Of a stretch of 64,000 nucleotides of DNA, positions 27,356-35,121 are shown in pieces; the first letter of the stretch is position 1; every line of letters starts with the position of its first letter. Source of the stretch: Pseudomonadota bacterium (GTDB lineage: Bacteria; Pseudomonadota; Gammaproteobacteria; Burkholderiales; Gallionellaceae); contig JAJXVB010000001.1 in NCBI GenBank assembly GCA_021782365.1, forward strand, positions 248,001-312,000. Reading direction: 5' to 3'. The notes below the pieces were generated by a model. The model saw only the letters and a program-made list of their open reading frames with translations, did no database searches and was not told the origin of the DNA. The translations under genes and the position numbers were made by a program.

Positions 27356-29076
27356 GCGACCTCCCTCATCTTTTCGGCATCCTCGACCAGATGGATGAAT
27401 GCATCCTCCATGCTGGGCTCCGGATTTTCCGCTGTCCTGGCACGAGACTTGATGACCCCGGGTTCAGCGAGAGTCAAGATGCGCCCGGCCGCCATGATCG
27501 CGACGCGGTCGCAGTATTCCGCCTCTTCCATGAAATGCGTGGTGATCAGAACCGTCACGCCGCTTCGCGCAAGCGCGTTGATGCGCTGCCAGAATTCCCG
27601 CCTTGCAAGGGGATCGACGCCCGAAGTCGGTTCGTCCAGAAACAGTATATCCGGTTGATGCATCAGGGAGCACGCCATCGCAAGCCGCTGCTTGTATCCC
27701 AATGGAAGGCTGCCTGAAAGCTGATCTGCGTGCTTTTCAAGCTCGAATTCAAGAAGCGCCCAGTCCAGCCTTTCCCTGCGAGCCTTCTTCGACAGGCCAT
27801 AGGCGCTGGCAAAGAAAACCAGGTTCTGCATCACGCTAAGACTGCCATAGAGGGAAAATTTCTGGGACATGTAGCCTATGCGAGAACGCGCGACAGACGC
27901 CGCATGGCGCAAATCAAGCCCCGCGACCTTAAGGCTTCCCGAGCTTGCCGGCAAGAGGCCGCAGAGCATTCGGAAAGTCGTCGATTTTCCGGCGCCGTTG
28001 GCCCCCAGAAGCCCGAAGATTTCGCCGCGTCTGACCTCGAAGCTGATGCCGTCCACCGCCCAGAAGTCGCCGAAACTGCGCTTCAAATTTTCCACGTGGA
28101 TCACGGGTCCGCCCCCGTTCTCCGCGACCGCATGGAAGCTCATGCCTTCATGGGATGTGCTTTGCGCCCCGGCTCGCAAAAGGTCGACATAGCCATCCTC
28201 GAAGCGGGGCTTCACCGCCTCCATGCTTTCCACTCCGAGGTGGTCCAGGGACATGTCCGCCTTTTCCATCACGAGCCTGACATGATCTCCCTGAACCTGC
28301 GCATCGACCACGCCCGACTTCCCGGAAAGCCTGGCCTGCAAATCCCTGAGCCTTCCTCCCTTGACTGCCCAGGTCCTGCCGCTCATGGGTGCGCTGAGAT
28401 CTACAGGATTTCCCTGCATCAGCACCTTACCCTCGTGCATCAGCACGACTTCATCGCAGCGCTCGGCCTCATCGAGATAGGCGGTGGAAAGCAGAACGCT
28501 CATGCCTTCATCCTTCACCAGGCGCGCTATGATGGCCCAGAGCTCGCGGCGCGATACCGGATCCACACCGACCGTGGGCTCGTCAAGAAGCAGAAGACGC
28601 GGGGCTCTGACCAGCGTGCAGGCAAGCCCAAGCTTCTGTTTCATTCCTCCCGAAAGATGACCTGCAAGACGGTTCGAAAATCCTGAAAGCGCTGTCATGC
28701 GGGTCAGTTCATTATAGCGCTCACGCCGATCCTCCCTGGGCACGCCCTGCAGGTCCGCATAGAGATCGAGATTCTCCTGCACGGTCAGATCCTCATAGAG
28801 CCCGAAACGCTGTGGCATGTAGCCCAGCGCCGCCTGGACTTTCAGCGCATCGCACGTCGCATCCAGCCCCAGCGCCCGCAATGAACCGCCATCCGGCACC
28901 AACAGGCCCGACGCAAGCCGCATGAGGGTCGTCTTTCCCGCGCCGTCAGGGCCGATCAGCCCCGTCACGCACCCTTCCCGGATCGAGAAGCTCACGCCGT
29001 CCAGGGCCTGTGTGCTTCGCCCTTCGACGACAAAGCGCTTGGAGAGATTGTCCGCCTCGAGTATGTCCACACTCAT
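27352..29076 (-). CDS. Tandem ABC ATPase of a YbhF-type exporter
   Basis: The 574-residue protein carries two complete ATPase domains. Walker A motifs are GLIGPDGAGKTTL and GLLGANGAGKSTT; the signatures LSGGMKQKLGLA and LSGSLPLGYKQRL precede LDEPTVGVDP and LDEPTSGVDP. The LSGS form in the second signature is a small departure from LSGG but is typical of this family. It energises the two downstream permeases. Overlaps of 4 nt with both neighbouring genes show strict operon organisation. Confidence 0.92.
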   Translation of the reverse strand: MSVDILEADNLSKRFVVEGRSTQALDGVSFSIREGCVTGLIGPDGAGKTTLMRLASGLLVPDGGSLRALGLDATCDALKVQAALGYMPQRFGLYEDLTVQENLDLYADLQGVPREDRRERYNELTRMTALSGFSNRLAGHLSGGMKQKLGLACTLVRAPRLLLLDEPTVGVDPVSRRELWAIIARLVKDEGMSVLLSTAYLDEAERCDEVVLMHEGKVLMQGNPVDLSAPMSGRTWAVKGGRLRDLQARLSGKSGVVDAQVQGDHVRLVMEKADMSLDHLGVESMEAVKPRFEDGYVDLLRAGAQSTSHEGMSFHAVAENGGGPVIHVENLKRSFGDFWAVDGISFEVRRGEIFGLLGANGAGKSTTFRMLCGLLPASSGSLKVAGLDLRHAASVARSRIGYMSQKFSLYGSLSVMQNLVFFASAYGLSKKARRERLDWALLEFELEKHADQLSGSLPLGYKQRLAMACSLMHQPDILFLDEPTSGVDPLARREFWQRINALARSGVTVLITTHFMEEAEYCDRVAIMAAGRILTLAEPGVIKSRARTAENPEPSMEDAFIHLVEDAEKMREVA

Positions 29077-30086
29077 TCCCGGCAGGGGTCCGTTCCGGCA
29101 GCCGGCGCTTTCTGATCGAGATGTATCGTAACCGTGGCGGGCATGCCCTGACGCAGGACATTCTCACCCTCGCAGGCGAACACCCTGGCCTGATAGACCA
29201 GGCTCTCCCTGGTCTCGGTCGTCTCGACCGACTTGGGCGTGAATTCCGAACTCGGGGAAACATAGCCCACATAGGCCCGGTATGACTTTCCGGGGTTGCT
29301 GTCCGTGTGTATCCAGGCTCTGACGCCGCCAGGCACGCGGCCGAGATATTTTTCAGGGAGATAGACGCGCACCCAGACGGGATCGGTCAGCGCCAGGGTG
29401 TATACCGCCTTCTGAGGGGACGCCATGTCGCCGGGTTCGAGTATGCGGTTTTCGATCACGCCGCTGGACGGCGCATGCAGCTCTCCGTCCTGAAGATCGC
29501 GCATCATCAATCCCACCATCGCCTTGTCGGCTGCCAGGGTCGCCCTCGCGGCCGCGATGTCCTCCTTGCGCGGACCTATCTCGGCAAGCCTGAGCGCTTC
29601 CTCGGCCGCCTTCATCTGCGCCACAGCCTTGTCGCGCGCATATCTCGCGCTGTCTGCCTGCTGGCGCGAAACAAAATGGCGGTCCGCCAGATTCTCCTGG
29701 CGCTGGTAAAAGGCTTCCGCATCGCTCATCGAGGCGCGCGCCGCATCCCGTGCAGCCTTCGCCTGTCTGATCTCCTCGGGGCGGGAACCCGCAAGCAGTC
29801 TTGCCAGAACCTCCTGCTGCGCATTGGTCTGGGATCCGGCCTGCGCGAGGGCAAGCTGCAATCGCGTCGTGTCTATGCTTGCAAGCAGCTGCCCTGCCTT
29901 CACGCGATCTCCCTCCTTCACCAGCATCTCGGCAATACGGCCGCTGGCGTTGAAGGCCAGATCCACCTGACGGATATCCACATTTCCCTGCAGCGTGAGA
30001 TCGGTCATGGCCGGACTCTCGCGATGCCAGTAGACTCCCGCACCGACCGCCAGCAAAGCAACCGCGATGATCAGAAAAATCTTCAT
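29073..30086 (-). CDS. HlyD-family periplasmic adaptor (YbhG-like)
   Basis: The 337-residue protein has an N-terminal membrane anchor (MKIFLIIAVALLAVGAGVYW), a lipoyl-like half motif (LTLQGNVDIRQVDLAF), a long coiled-coil hairpin (about residues 75-190, with repeated KAARDAARASMSDAEAF-type helices) and a C-terminal beta barrel. It would link the inner-membrane ABC complex to an outer-membrane channel. As first gene of the operon it has a strong GGAGG ribosome site. No TolC-like gene is nearby, so an exporter from elsewhere would be needed. Confidence 0.9.
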   Translation of the reverse strand: MKIFLIIAVALLAVGAGVYWHRESPAMTDLTLQGNVDIRQVDLAFNASGRIAEMLVKEGDRVKAGQLLASIDTTRLQLALAQAGSQTNAQQEVLARLLAGSRPEEIRQAKAARDAARASMSDAEAFYQRQENLADRHFVSRQQADSARYARDKAVAQMKAAEEALRLAEIGPRKEDIAAARATLAADKAMVGLMMRDLQDGELHAPSSGVIENRILEPGDMASPQKAVYTLALTDPVWVRVYLPEKYLGRVPGGVRAWIHTDSNPGKSYRAYVGYVSPSSEFTPKSVETTETRESLVYQARVFACEGENVLRQGMPATVTIHLDQKAPAAGTDPCRE

Positions 30087-30225
30087 GTACGCGCCTCCAA
30101 GTCTTTCATCCGCTATTCAGGGGATGATAAAGCAAAAAGGCGATGGCCGTTAGCCGACTGATCAGGCTATATGATTTTGCTGCAAACTGTAGTAAGTTGA
30201 TCATCCCGACGACAGGGAGGTCAAA

Positions 30226-30975
30226 ATGCACAAACTGAAACCGGTATTGCTGGCGCTTGGATTGCTGGTCTCTCCGCTTTCCCAGGCCGACGTGCAGGTG
30301 GGAATCAGCATGCCTGGCGTGAGTCTCGGCATCAATCTGCCCACCTATCCTTATCTCGTTCCCATCCCCGGTTACCCGGTCTACTTCGCGCCCCAGCTTC
30401 AGGCGAACTTCTTCTTCTACGACGGCCTTTACTGGGTATACCAGTACGACACATGGTATTCCTCGAACTGGTACAACGGCCCCTGGTGGCCGGTGAACCC
30501 GGATCAGGTGCCTCTTTATATCCTGCGCGTGCCGGTGCAATACTATATGCGGCCGCCGTCCTACTTCATCGGCTGGCAGCCCTATGATCCGCCTCACTGG
30601 GGCGAGCACTGGGGACGGGAATGGGAGATGCAGAGAAGAGGTTGGAACAGATGGAACAGGCACAGCACGCCGGCTCCCGCGCCGCTTCCTTCCTACCAGC
30701 AGCAATATCCCCGCGACCGCTATCCTCAGCCGTGGCAGCAGCAGCAACTGCAACAGCAGCATTACCGCTATCGTCCCCACGACCCTGGAATTCAGCATGA
30801 GCGGCAACCCAACGCTCAAAGGCAGCCAAATGTTCAAAGGCAACAGAACGTGATGCCGCAGAACGTGATGCCTCAGCCAGCGCAACAGCAATACAGGCAG
30901 CCCGGCATGCGCGCGATGCCCGTGCCTCGAGAGAGGCAACACGAAGGAAACCGCAAGGAAGATGAGAAAAGATGA
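30226..30975 (+). CDS. Secreted Tyr/Trp/Pro/Gln-rich protein of unknown function
   Basis: The 249-residue protein has a clear signal peptide (MHKLKPVLLALGLLVSPLSQA) and a strong GGGAGG ribosome site. The mature N-terminal third is rich in Tyr, Trp and Pro (YDGLYWVYQYDTWYSSNWYN, residues 65-84). From about residue 150 it is a low-complexity Gln/Arg/Pro/His tail with short repeats (RQPNAQRQPNVQRQQNV; MPQNVMPQ). No cysteine and no known catalytic motif is visible. It is divergent from the ABC exporter operon and directly upstream of the beta-CASP gene. It could be a matrix, adhesive or metal-binding surface protein, but this is speculation. Confidence 0.75.
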   Translation: MHKLKPVLLALGLLVSPLSQADVQVGISMPGVSLGINLPTYPYLVPIPGYPVYFAPQLQANFFFYDGLYWVYQYDTWYSSNWYNGPWWPVNPDQVPLYILRVPVQYYMRPPSYFIGWQPYDPPHWGEHWGREWEMQRRGWNRWNRHSTPAPAPLPSYQQQYPRDRYPQPWQQQQLQQQHYRYRPHDPGIQHERQPNAQRQPNVQRQQNVMPQNVMPQPAQQQYRQPGMRAMPVPRERQHEGNRKEDEKR

Positions 30976-31017
30976 TGCGCCGCCCATGAGCGCAATCAAT
31001 TATCACAAGGAGGAAAC

Positions 31018-32397
31018 ATGAGGCTCTCTTTTCACGGCGCGGATCGCGGCGTCACGGGTTCCTGCCACCTGATCGAATGTTCAGGAAAAAAAATTCTGAT
31101 CGACTGCGGCCTTTATCAGGGGGGAAGGGAGGCAGAGGAAAGCAACGCAAAACCCTTCGGCTTCGATCCAAAAGACATAGACTGCGTGCTTCTGACCCAT
31201 GCGCACCTCGACCATTGCGGCAGGCTTCCCCTTCTTGCCAAGCGCGGATTCAGAGGAGAGATCGTGACCACCTCTGCCTCGCGGGAGCTCGCAAAGCTCG
31301 TGATGATAGATGCCGCCAACATCCAGGAAGAGGAGGCGCGCAAGCAGATTCACGGGCATCGCCGCAGGCATACCGATACGCCCCTGTATTCCCTGCTCGA
31401 CGCCTTCAACGCTCTGGACCTTTTCGGACGGACAGTCCGCTACAACCAGCCGATCGGGATCGCTGAAGGCATACGCGCAACCTTCATGGACGCAGGCCAC
31501 ATCCTCGGATCCGCAACCATCCTTCTGGAACTTGAGGAAGACGGAAGGAAAAGGAGCGTGCTCTTCTCTGGGGACCTTGGAAACAGCGGAAGACCTCTGC
31601 TGCGCGATCCGGAAACGCCCCTGAATGCCGATGTCGTCGTGATGGAAACCACATACGGCGACCGCCTGCACAGGCCTTTCAGGCCTTCCGTTGAGGAATT
31701 CTACGAGGCCGTCACGGACACCTTCAAACGCGGCGGCAATGTCGTTATCCCCACCTTCGCGCTCGAAAGAGCCCAGGAAATTCTTTATTTCCTGAAGGTA
31801 GGCATGGATGAAGGAAAGCTTTCCCGCTCGATTCAGGTTTTTCTGGATTCCCCGATGGCCATATCCGCCACGGAAATATTCGAACGCCACCCGGAATGCT
31901 ACGACGAAAAGACGGCCATGCTTTTCAGCGAGGGGCGTGACCCCTTTCATCTTCCTGGGCTGCACTTCACGCGCGAATCGACAGAGTCCATAGCCATCAA
32001 CCAGATAGGAGGCGGCGCGATCATCATGGCGGGATCCGGCATGTGCACAGGGGGGCGCATCAAGCATCACCTGAAGCACAACCTTGGGCGCAAGGACAGC
32101 AGCGTGATCTTCGTGGGATATGCGGCCACGGGCACGCTTGCCCGCCAGCTCATAGACGGCGACAAGACAGTCAGGATACACGGCGAGGAAGTCGATGTGC
32201 GCGCGAAGATCCACACGATCAACGGCTTCTCCGCCCATGCAGACCAGGCAGAACTGCTTGCCTGGCATGGCAGGATACAGGGCGTTTCTCGCACCTTTCT
32301 GGTCCACGGCGAGGAACTCACCATGAACGACTTTGCGGCAAGGCTCAAGAACACCCAGGTGGAGATGCCTGCGATTTCCGAATCGTTCGAGCTATGA
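31018..32397 (+). CDS. MBL-fold beta-CASP hydrolase (RNA exonuclease-like)
   Basis: The 459-residue protein is a metallo-beta-lactamase fold enzyme with the beta-CASP insert. The metal motif HAHLDHCGRLP is near residue 61, METTYGDRLH near 212, and the later beta-CASP motifs GSGMCTGGRI, HTINGFSAHADQ and LVHGEE are present. Such proteins (YSH1/RNase J relatives, RNA-metabolising MBL group) cut or trim RNA with two zinc ions. It is 43 nt downstream of the Tyr/Gln-rich gene with AAGGAGG before the start. It overlaps the 3' end of the permease gene by 6 nt. RNA substrate is inferred from the family. Confidence 0.85.
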   Translation: MRLSFHGADRGVTGSCHLIECSGKKILIDCGLYQGGREAEESNAKPFGFDPKDIDCVLLTHAHLDHCGRLPLLAKRGFRGEIVTTSASRELAKLVMIDAANIQEEEARKQIHGHRRRHTDTPLYSLLDAFNALDLFGRTVRYNQPIGIAEGIRATFMDAGHILGSATILLELEEDGRKRSVLFSGDLGNSGRPLLRDPETPLNADVVVMETTYGDRLHRPFRPSVEEFYEAVTDTFKRGGNVVIPTFALERAQEILYFLKVGMDEGKLSRSIQVFLDSPMAISATEIFERHPECYDEKTAMLFSEGRDPFHLPGLHFTRESTESIAINQIGGGAIIMAGSGMCTGGRIKHHLKHNLGRKDSSVIFVGYAATGTLARQLIDGDKTVRIHGEEVDVRAKIHTINGFSAHADQAELLAWHGRIQGVSRTFLVHGEELTMNDFAARLKNTQVEMPAISESFEL

Positions 32398-33711
32398 ACG
32401 GTTGAGCCTCGGATCGAACGCGTCGCGCACGCTGTCGGCGAAGAGATTAGCCGCCAACACCAGCGTCAGCATAAACCCGAAGGCCGCGGCAAGCGACCAC
32501 CAGACCACCGGTTCGCGCGCCATCTCGAGCCTCGCCGCATTGATCATGGTGCCGAAGCTGATCATAGAAGGGTCCACGCCCACACCCACATAGGAGAGCA
32601 CCGCCTCGGCCAGCACCAGTGAAGAAAAATCCATCACCAGCGAGATCAGGATGATGTGCATCACGTTGGGGACGATGTGGCGCGTCAGGATGCGCAGAGG
32701 CGAAACGCCGAAGGATTGCGCGGCCTGTATGTATTCCATCTCACGAAGCTTCAGCGTCTCGCCGCGCAGCAACCGGCAAAGCCCGGTCCAGCTGGTCATG
32801 CCGAGTATCAGGCAGAGGAACACGAGCCGCAGATCCGCACGCGAGGCGGCAGTATCGAACCAGCCGGGATGCGTGTCCATGGTCACCTGCATCATCAAGA
32901 CCGCAGCCGCGATCAGAAGCACGCTGGGAATGGAGCTCAAGACCGTATAGATGTACTGGATCACGTCGTCCACCCAGCCCCTGAAGTACCCTGCCGCAAC
33001 GCCAAGAAAAAGCGCGAGAGGAAGCGTGACCAGCGTGGTCACGCTTCCGATGATGAGTCCCGTGCGTATGCTCTTGAGGGATAGATAAAGCACGTCCTGC
33101 CCCACCTTGTCCGTGCCCAGCACATGATAGGCACAAGACAGCTCAAGGGTCACGCCAAAAAGAGCACAGATCAGAAGAAGTGCGATTGCAACCGCCCGCC
33201 GCTCAGCCTTCGATATCCAGATGACAAGGCCGCCCAGGAGCAATCCCAGGAGCGCGCCCGTTCCCACCCGCCTTGCGACATCGGCATCGCGCAGGGCGGC
33301 ATCCTTGATCCCAGCCCCGCCGTATTTCAGCCTTGGATAGTCGCGCACCACGCGGCCATTCGCATCCAGCATGCTCTCCTTCGCATAGAGGGAGATCGCC
33401 AGCGGCGCGGAATAGGTCTTCTCGACATGCAGGCGCAAGGGGCCGGCCAGCTTGTCGAACACGCTGAGCACCTCGGGTGAATATGCGCCCTGCTTGAGTA
33501 CCACCCTATAGTGCAGCGTGTCCAACAGTCCCACCAGCAAAAAGAATGAAAGCACAAGCAGGCTGACCAGGGCCACGCTGCTTTCCCCCACCCTGCGCCA
33601 CGGCAGAAGCAGATGTTCGTGGCGGCGCACATAAATGGCTGCGGCTATCCCCGCTGCCACGAGCAGGTAAACCAGCGCATCGCTCCAGAGGATGACAGGC
33701 ACGAAGCTCAT
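32392..33711 (-). CDS. Oligopeptide ABC importer permease (DppC/YejE-like) with N-terminal extension
   Basis: The 439-residue permease contains the usual DppC/OppC core in its C-terminal half, with the EAA loop EYIQAAQSFGVSPLRILTRH. About 200 residues precede it: three additional hydrophobic segments and a soluble loop with a conserved-looking RLKYGGAGIKDAALRDADV. DppC proteins are normally about 300 residues, so this is a long YejE-type form. It overlaps the upstream DppB-like gene by 4 nt. It would import peptides with the binding protein at 35.1-37.3 kb. No ATPase gene is adjacent. Confidence 0.85.
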   Translation of the reverse strand: MSFVPVILWSDALVYLLVAAGIAAAIYVRRHEHLLLPWRRVGESSVALVSLLVLSFFLLVGLLDTLHYRVVLKQGAYSPEVLSVFDKLAGPLRLHVEKTYSAPLAISLYAKESMLDANGRVVRDYPRLKYGGAGIKDAALRDADVARRVGTGALLGLLLGGLVIWISKAERRAVAIALLLICALFGVTLELSCAYHVLGTDKVGQDVLYLSLKSIRTGLIIGSVTTLVTLPLALFLGVAAGYFRGWVDDVIQYIYTVLSSIPSVLLIAAAVLMMQVTMDTHPGWFDTAASRADLRLVFLCLILGMTSWTGLCRLLRGETLKLREMEYIQAAQSFGVSPLRILTRHIVPNVMHIILISLVMDFSSLVLAEAVLSYVGVGVDPSMISFGTMINAARLEMAREPVVWWSLAAAFGFMLTLVLAANLFADSVRDAFDPRLNRS

Positions 33712-34685
33712 GACAGGCGCACCCTGGGGTCCACCATCGTGTAGGAAAGATCAGTGAGTATCAGGCCTGCGATGTAGAGCAGGGAGCCCAAAAACACCAT
33801 GGCCCTGACGATCGAAAAGTCCTGCGCATTGATCGCGTCTATCGTGTAGCTGCCAAGGCCGGGGATGCCGAAGAAGGATTCGGTGAGCAGGCTGCCCATG
33901 AAAAGCAGCGGAATCACGACGACAACCCCCGTGAGTATCGGGATCATCGCATTCTTGAGCACATGGGTGAAAAGCACCCTGATCTCGGACAGCCCCTTAG
34001 CGCGCGCGGTGCGCACATAATCCTTGCCCATCTCCTCGAGAAAGATGGTGCGGTACCACCGGCTGCTCGAGCCTATCCCGCTGATCAGGCCGATCACGAC
34101 GGGAAGCACCAGAAACCTGAAGCCCTGAACCCCGCCCGCATAGCCCGATATCGGCACGAGATGCCAGAGCTTGCTGATCAGAAACTGGCCTCCTATGATG
34201 TAGAAAAGCCCGGATATCGACATCAGCGTAACGCAAAGCGCGACTCCCGCCATATCGAGCAGCGTTGCGCGAAAGAGCGTCATCACGAGCGCGAAACTGA
34301 CATAGAAGAAGAGCCCGATCAGGAAGGTGGGAAGCGCGATCGCAAGGCTGGGCCACATGCGCGCGCCTATCTCCCTCTGGATATCTCGCCCGTCATCTGA
34401 ATAGCCGAAATCGAGCCAGAACATGCTTGCCGATTTTTGCCAGAATATCGTCTCTGTCAGCCTGCCTATCCCTTTGGCTTCCCGGTTAAAGATCAAAGGC
34501 TTGTCATAGCCCTTCTGCTGCTCCCATAGCCTGATCGCCTCCGGCGTCACGCGCTTGATTCCGAGCTGCATGCGCGCCATGTCGTCCGGCGTGTTCACCA
34601 CGAAGAACAGGGCAAAGGTGAGCAGATTCACGCCGACCAGGATGGGGATCGCGTAAAGCATGCGGCGGATGAGATAGGCTATCAT
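33708..34685 (-). CDS. Oligopeptide ABC importer permease (DppB/YejB-like)
   Basis: The 325-residue inner-membrane permease has an N-terminal helix (MLYAIPILVGVNLLTFALFFV) and the DppB-type EAA loop DYVRTARAKGLSEIRVLFTH that docks the ATPase. Six membrane helices are expected. Together with the YejE-like permease it forms the translocation pathway for peptides. The binding-protein gene lies upstream on the same strand, but a decayed opposite-strand gene occupies the 436-nt gap between them. Confidence 0.9.
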   Translation of the reverse strand: MIAYLIRRMLYAIPILVGVNLLTFALFFVVNTPDDMARMQLGIKRVTPEAIRLWEQQKGYDKPLIFNREAKGIGRLTETIFWQKSASMFWLDFGYSDDGRDIQREIGARMWPSLAIALPTFLIGLFFYVSFALVMTLFRATLLDMAGVALCVTLMSISGLFYIIGGQFLISKLWHLVPISGYAGGVQGFRFLVLPVVIGLISGIGSSSRWYRTIFLEEMGKDYVRTARAKGLSEIRVLFTHVLKNAMIPILTGVVVVIPLLFMGSLLTESFFGIPGLGSYTIDAINAQDFSIVRAMVFLGSLLYIAGLILTDLSYTMVDPRVRLS

Positions 34686-34733
34686 GTGGCTATTCTACGT
34701 TCAGACAACGCCAAATCAAACCAGGAGTTTCTC

Positions 34734-35118
34734 ATATACTACATTGTCGACACCGGAAAATCCTTCGAATCAGCTTCCCAGGATCTGGAGGCAGCGGTCA
34801 AGCGCCACGGCTTCGGCGTGCTTCACGTGCACAACATCGGCAACACGCTGCGAGGCAAGGGAGTCGCATTCACCGAGGAATGCAACGTGTTCGAAGTCTG
34901 CAATCGCCGCCCAGGCAGCGAGGGTGCTGTCGAGCGACATGAGTCTCAACATGGCCCTGCCCTGCCGAATATCGGTATATACGGAAAAGGGAAAAACGAA
35001 GATAGGCACGATCAGCCCCGAAAAGATGCTCGGCATGCTGTCAAAAGATTCGGGGCTAGCCGGGGTTGCCCGCGAGGTCGAGGAAAAGATCATCCAGATG
35101 ATCGAAGAGGCGAAATAG
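34734..35118 (+). pseudogene. DUF302 family protein, broken by start loss and a 1-nt frameshift
   Basis: Two overlapping frames together encode one DUF302-like protein. The first gives YYIVDTGKSFESASQDLEAA and onward to FEVCN, the second continues QAARVLSSDMSLNMALPCRI to EEKIIQMIEEAK. They join if one extra C near 34905-34911 is removed. The normal ATG seems replaced by ATA at 34734, six nt after an AGGAG ribosome site; a GTG at 34686 is the only in-frame alternative. DUF302 proteins are small, often periplasmic, of unknown function. Both lesions are compatible with true decay or with sequence error. Confidence 0.7.
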
Positions 35119-35121
35119 CAC

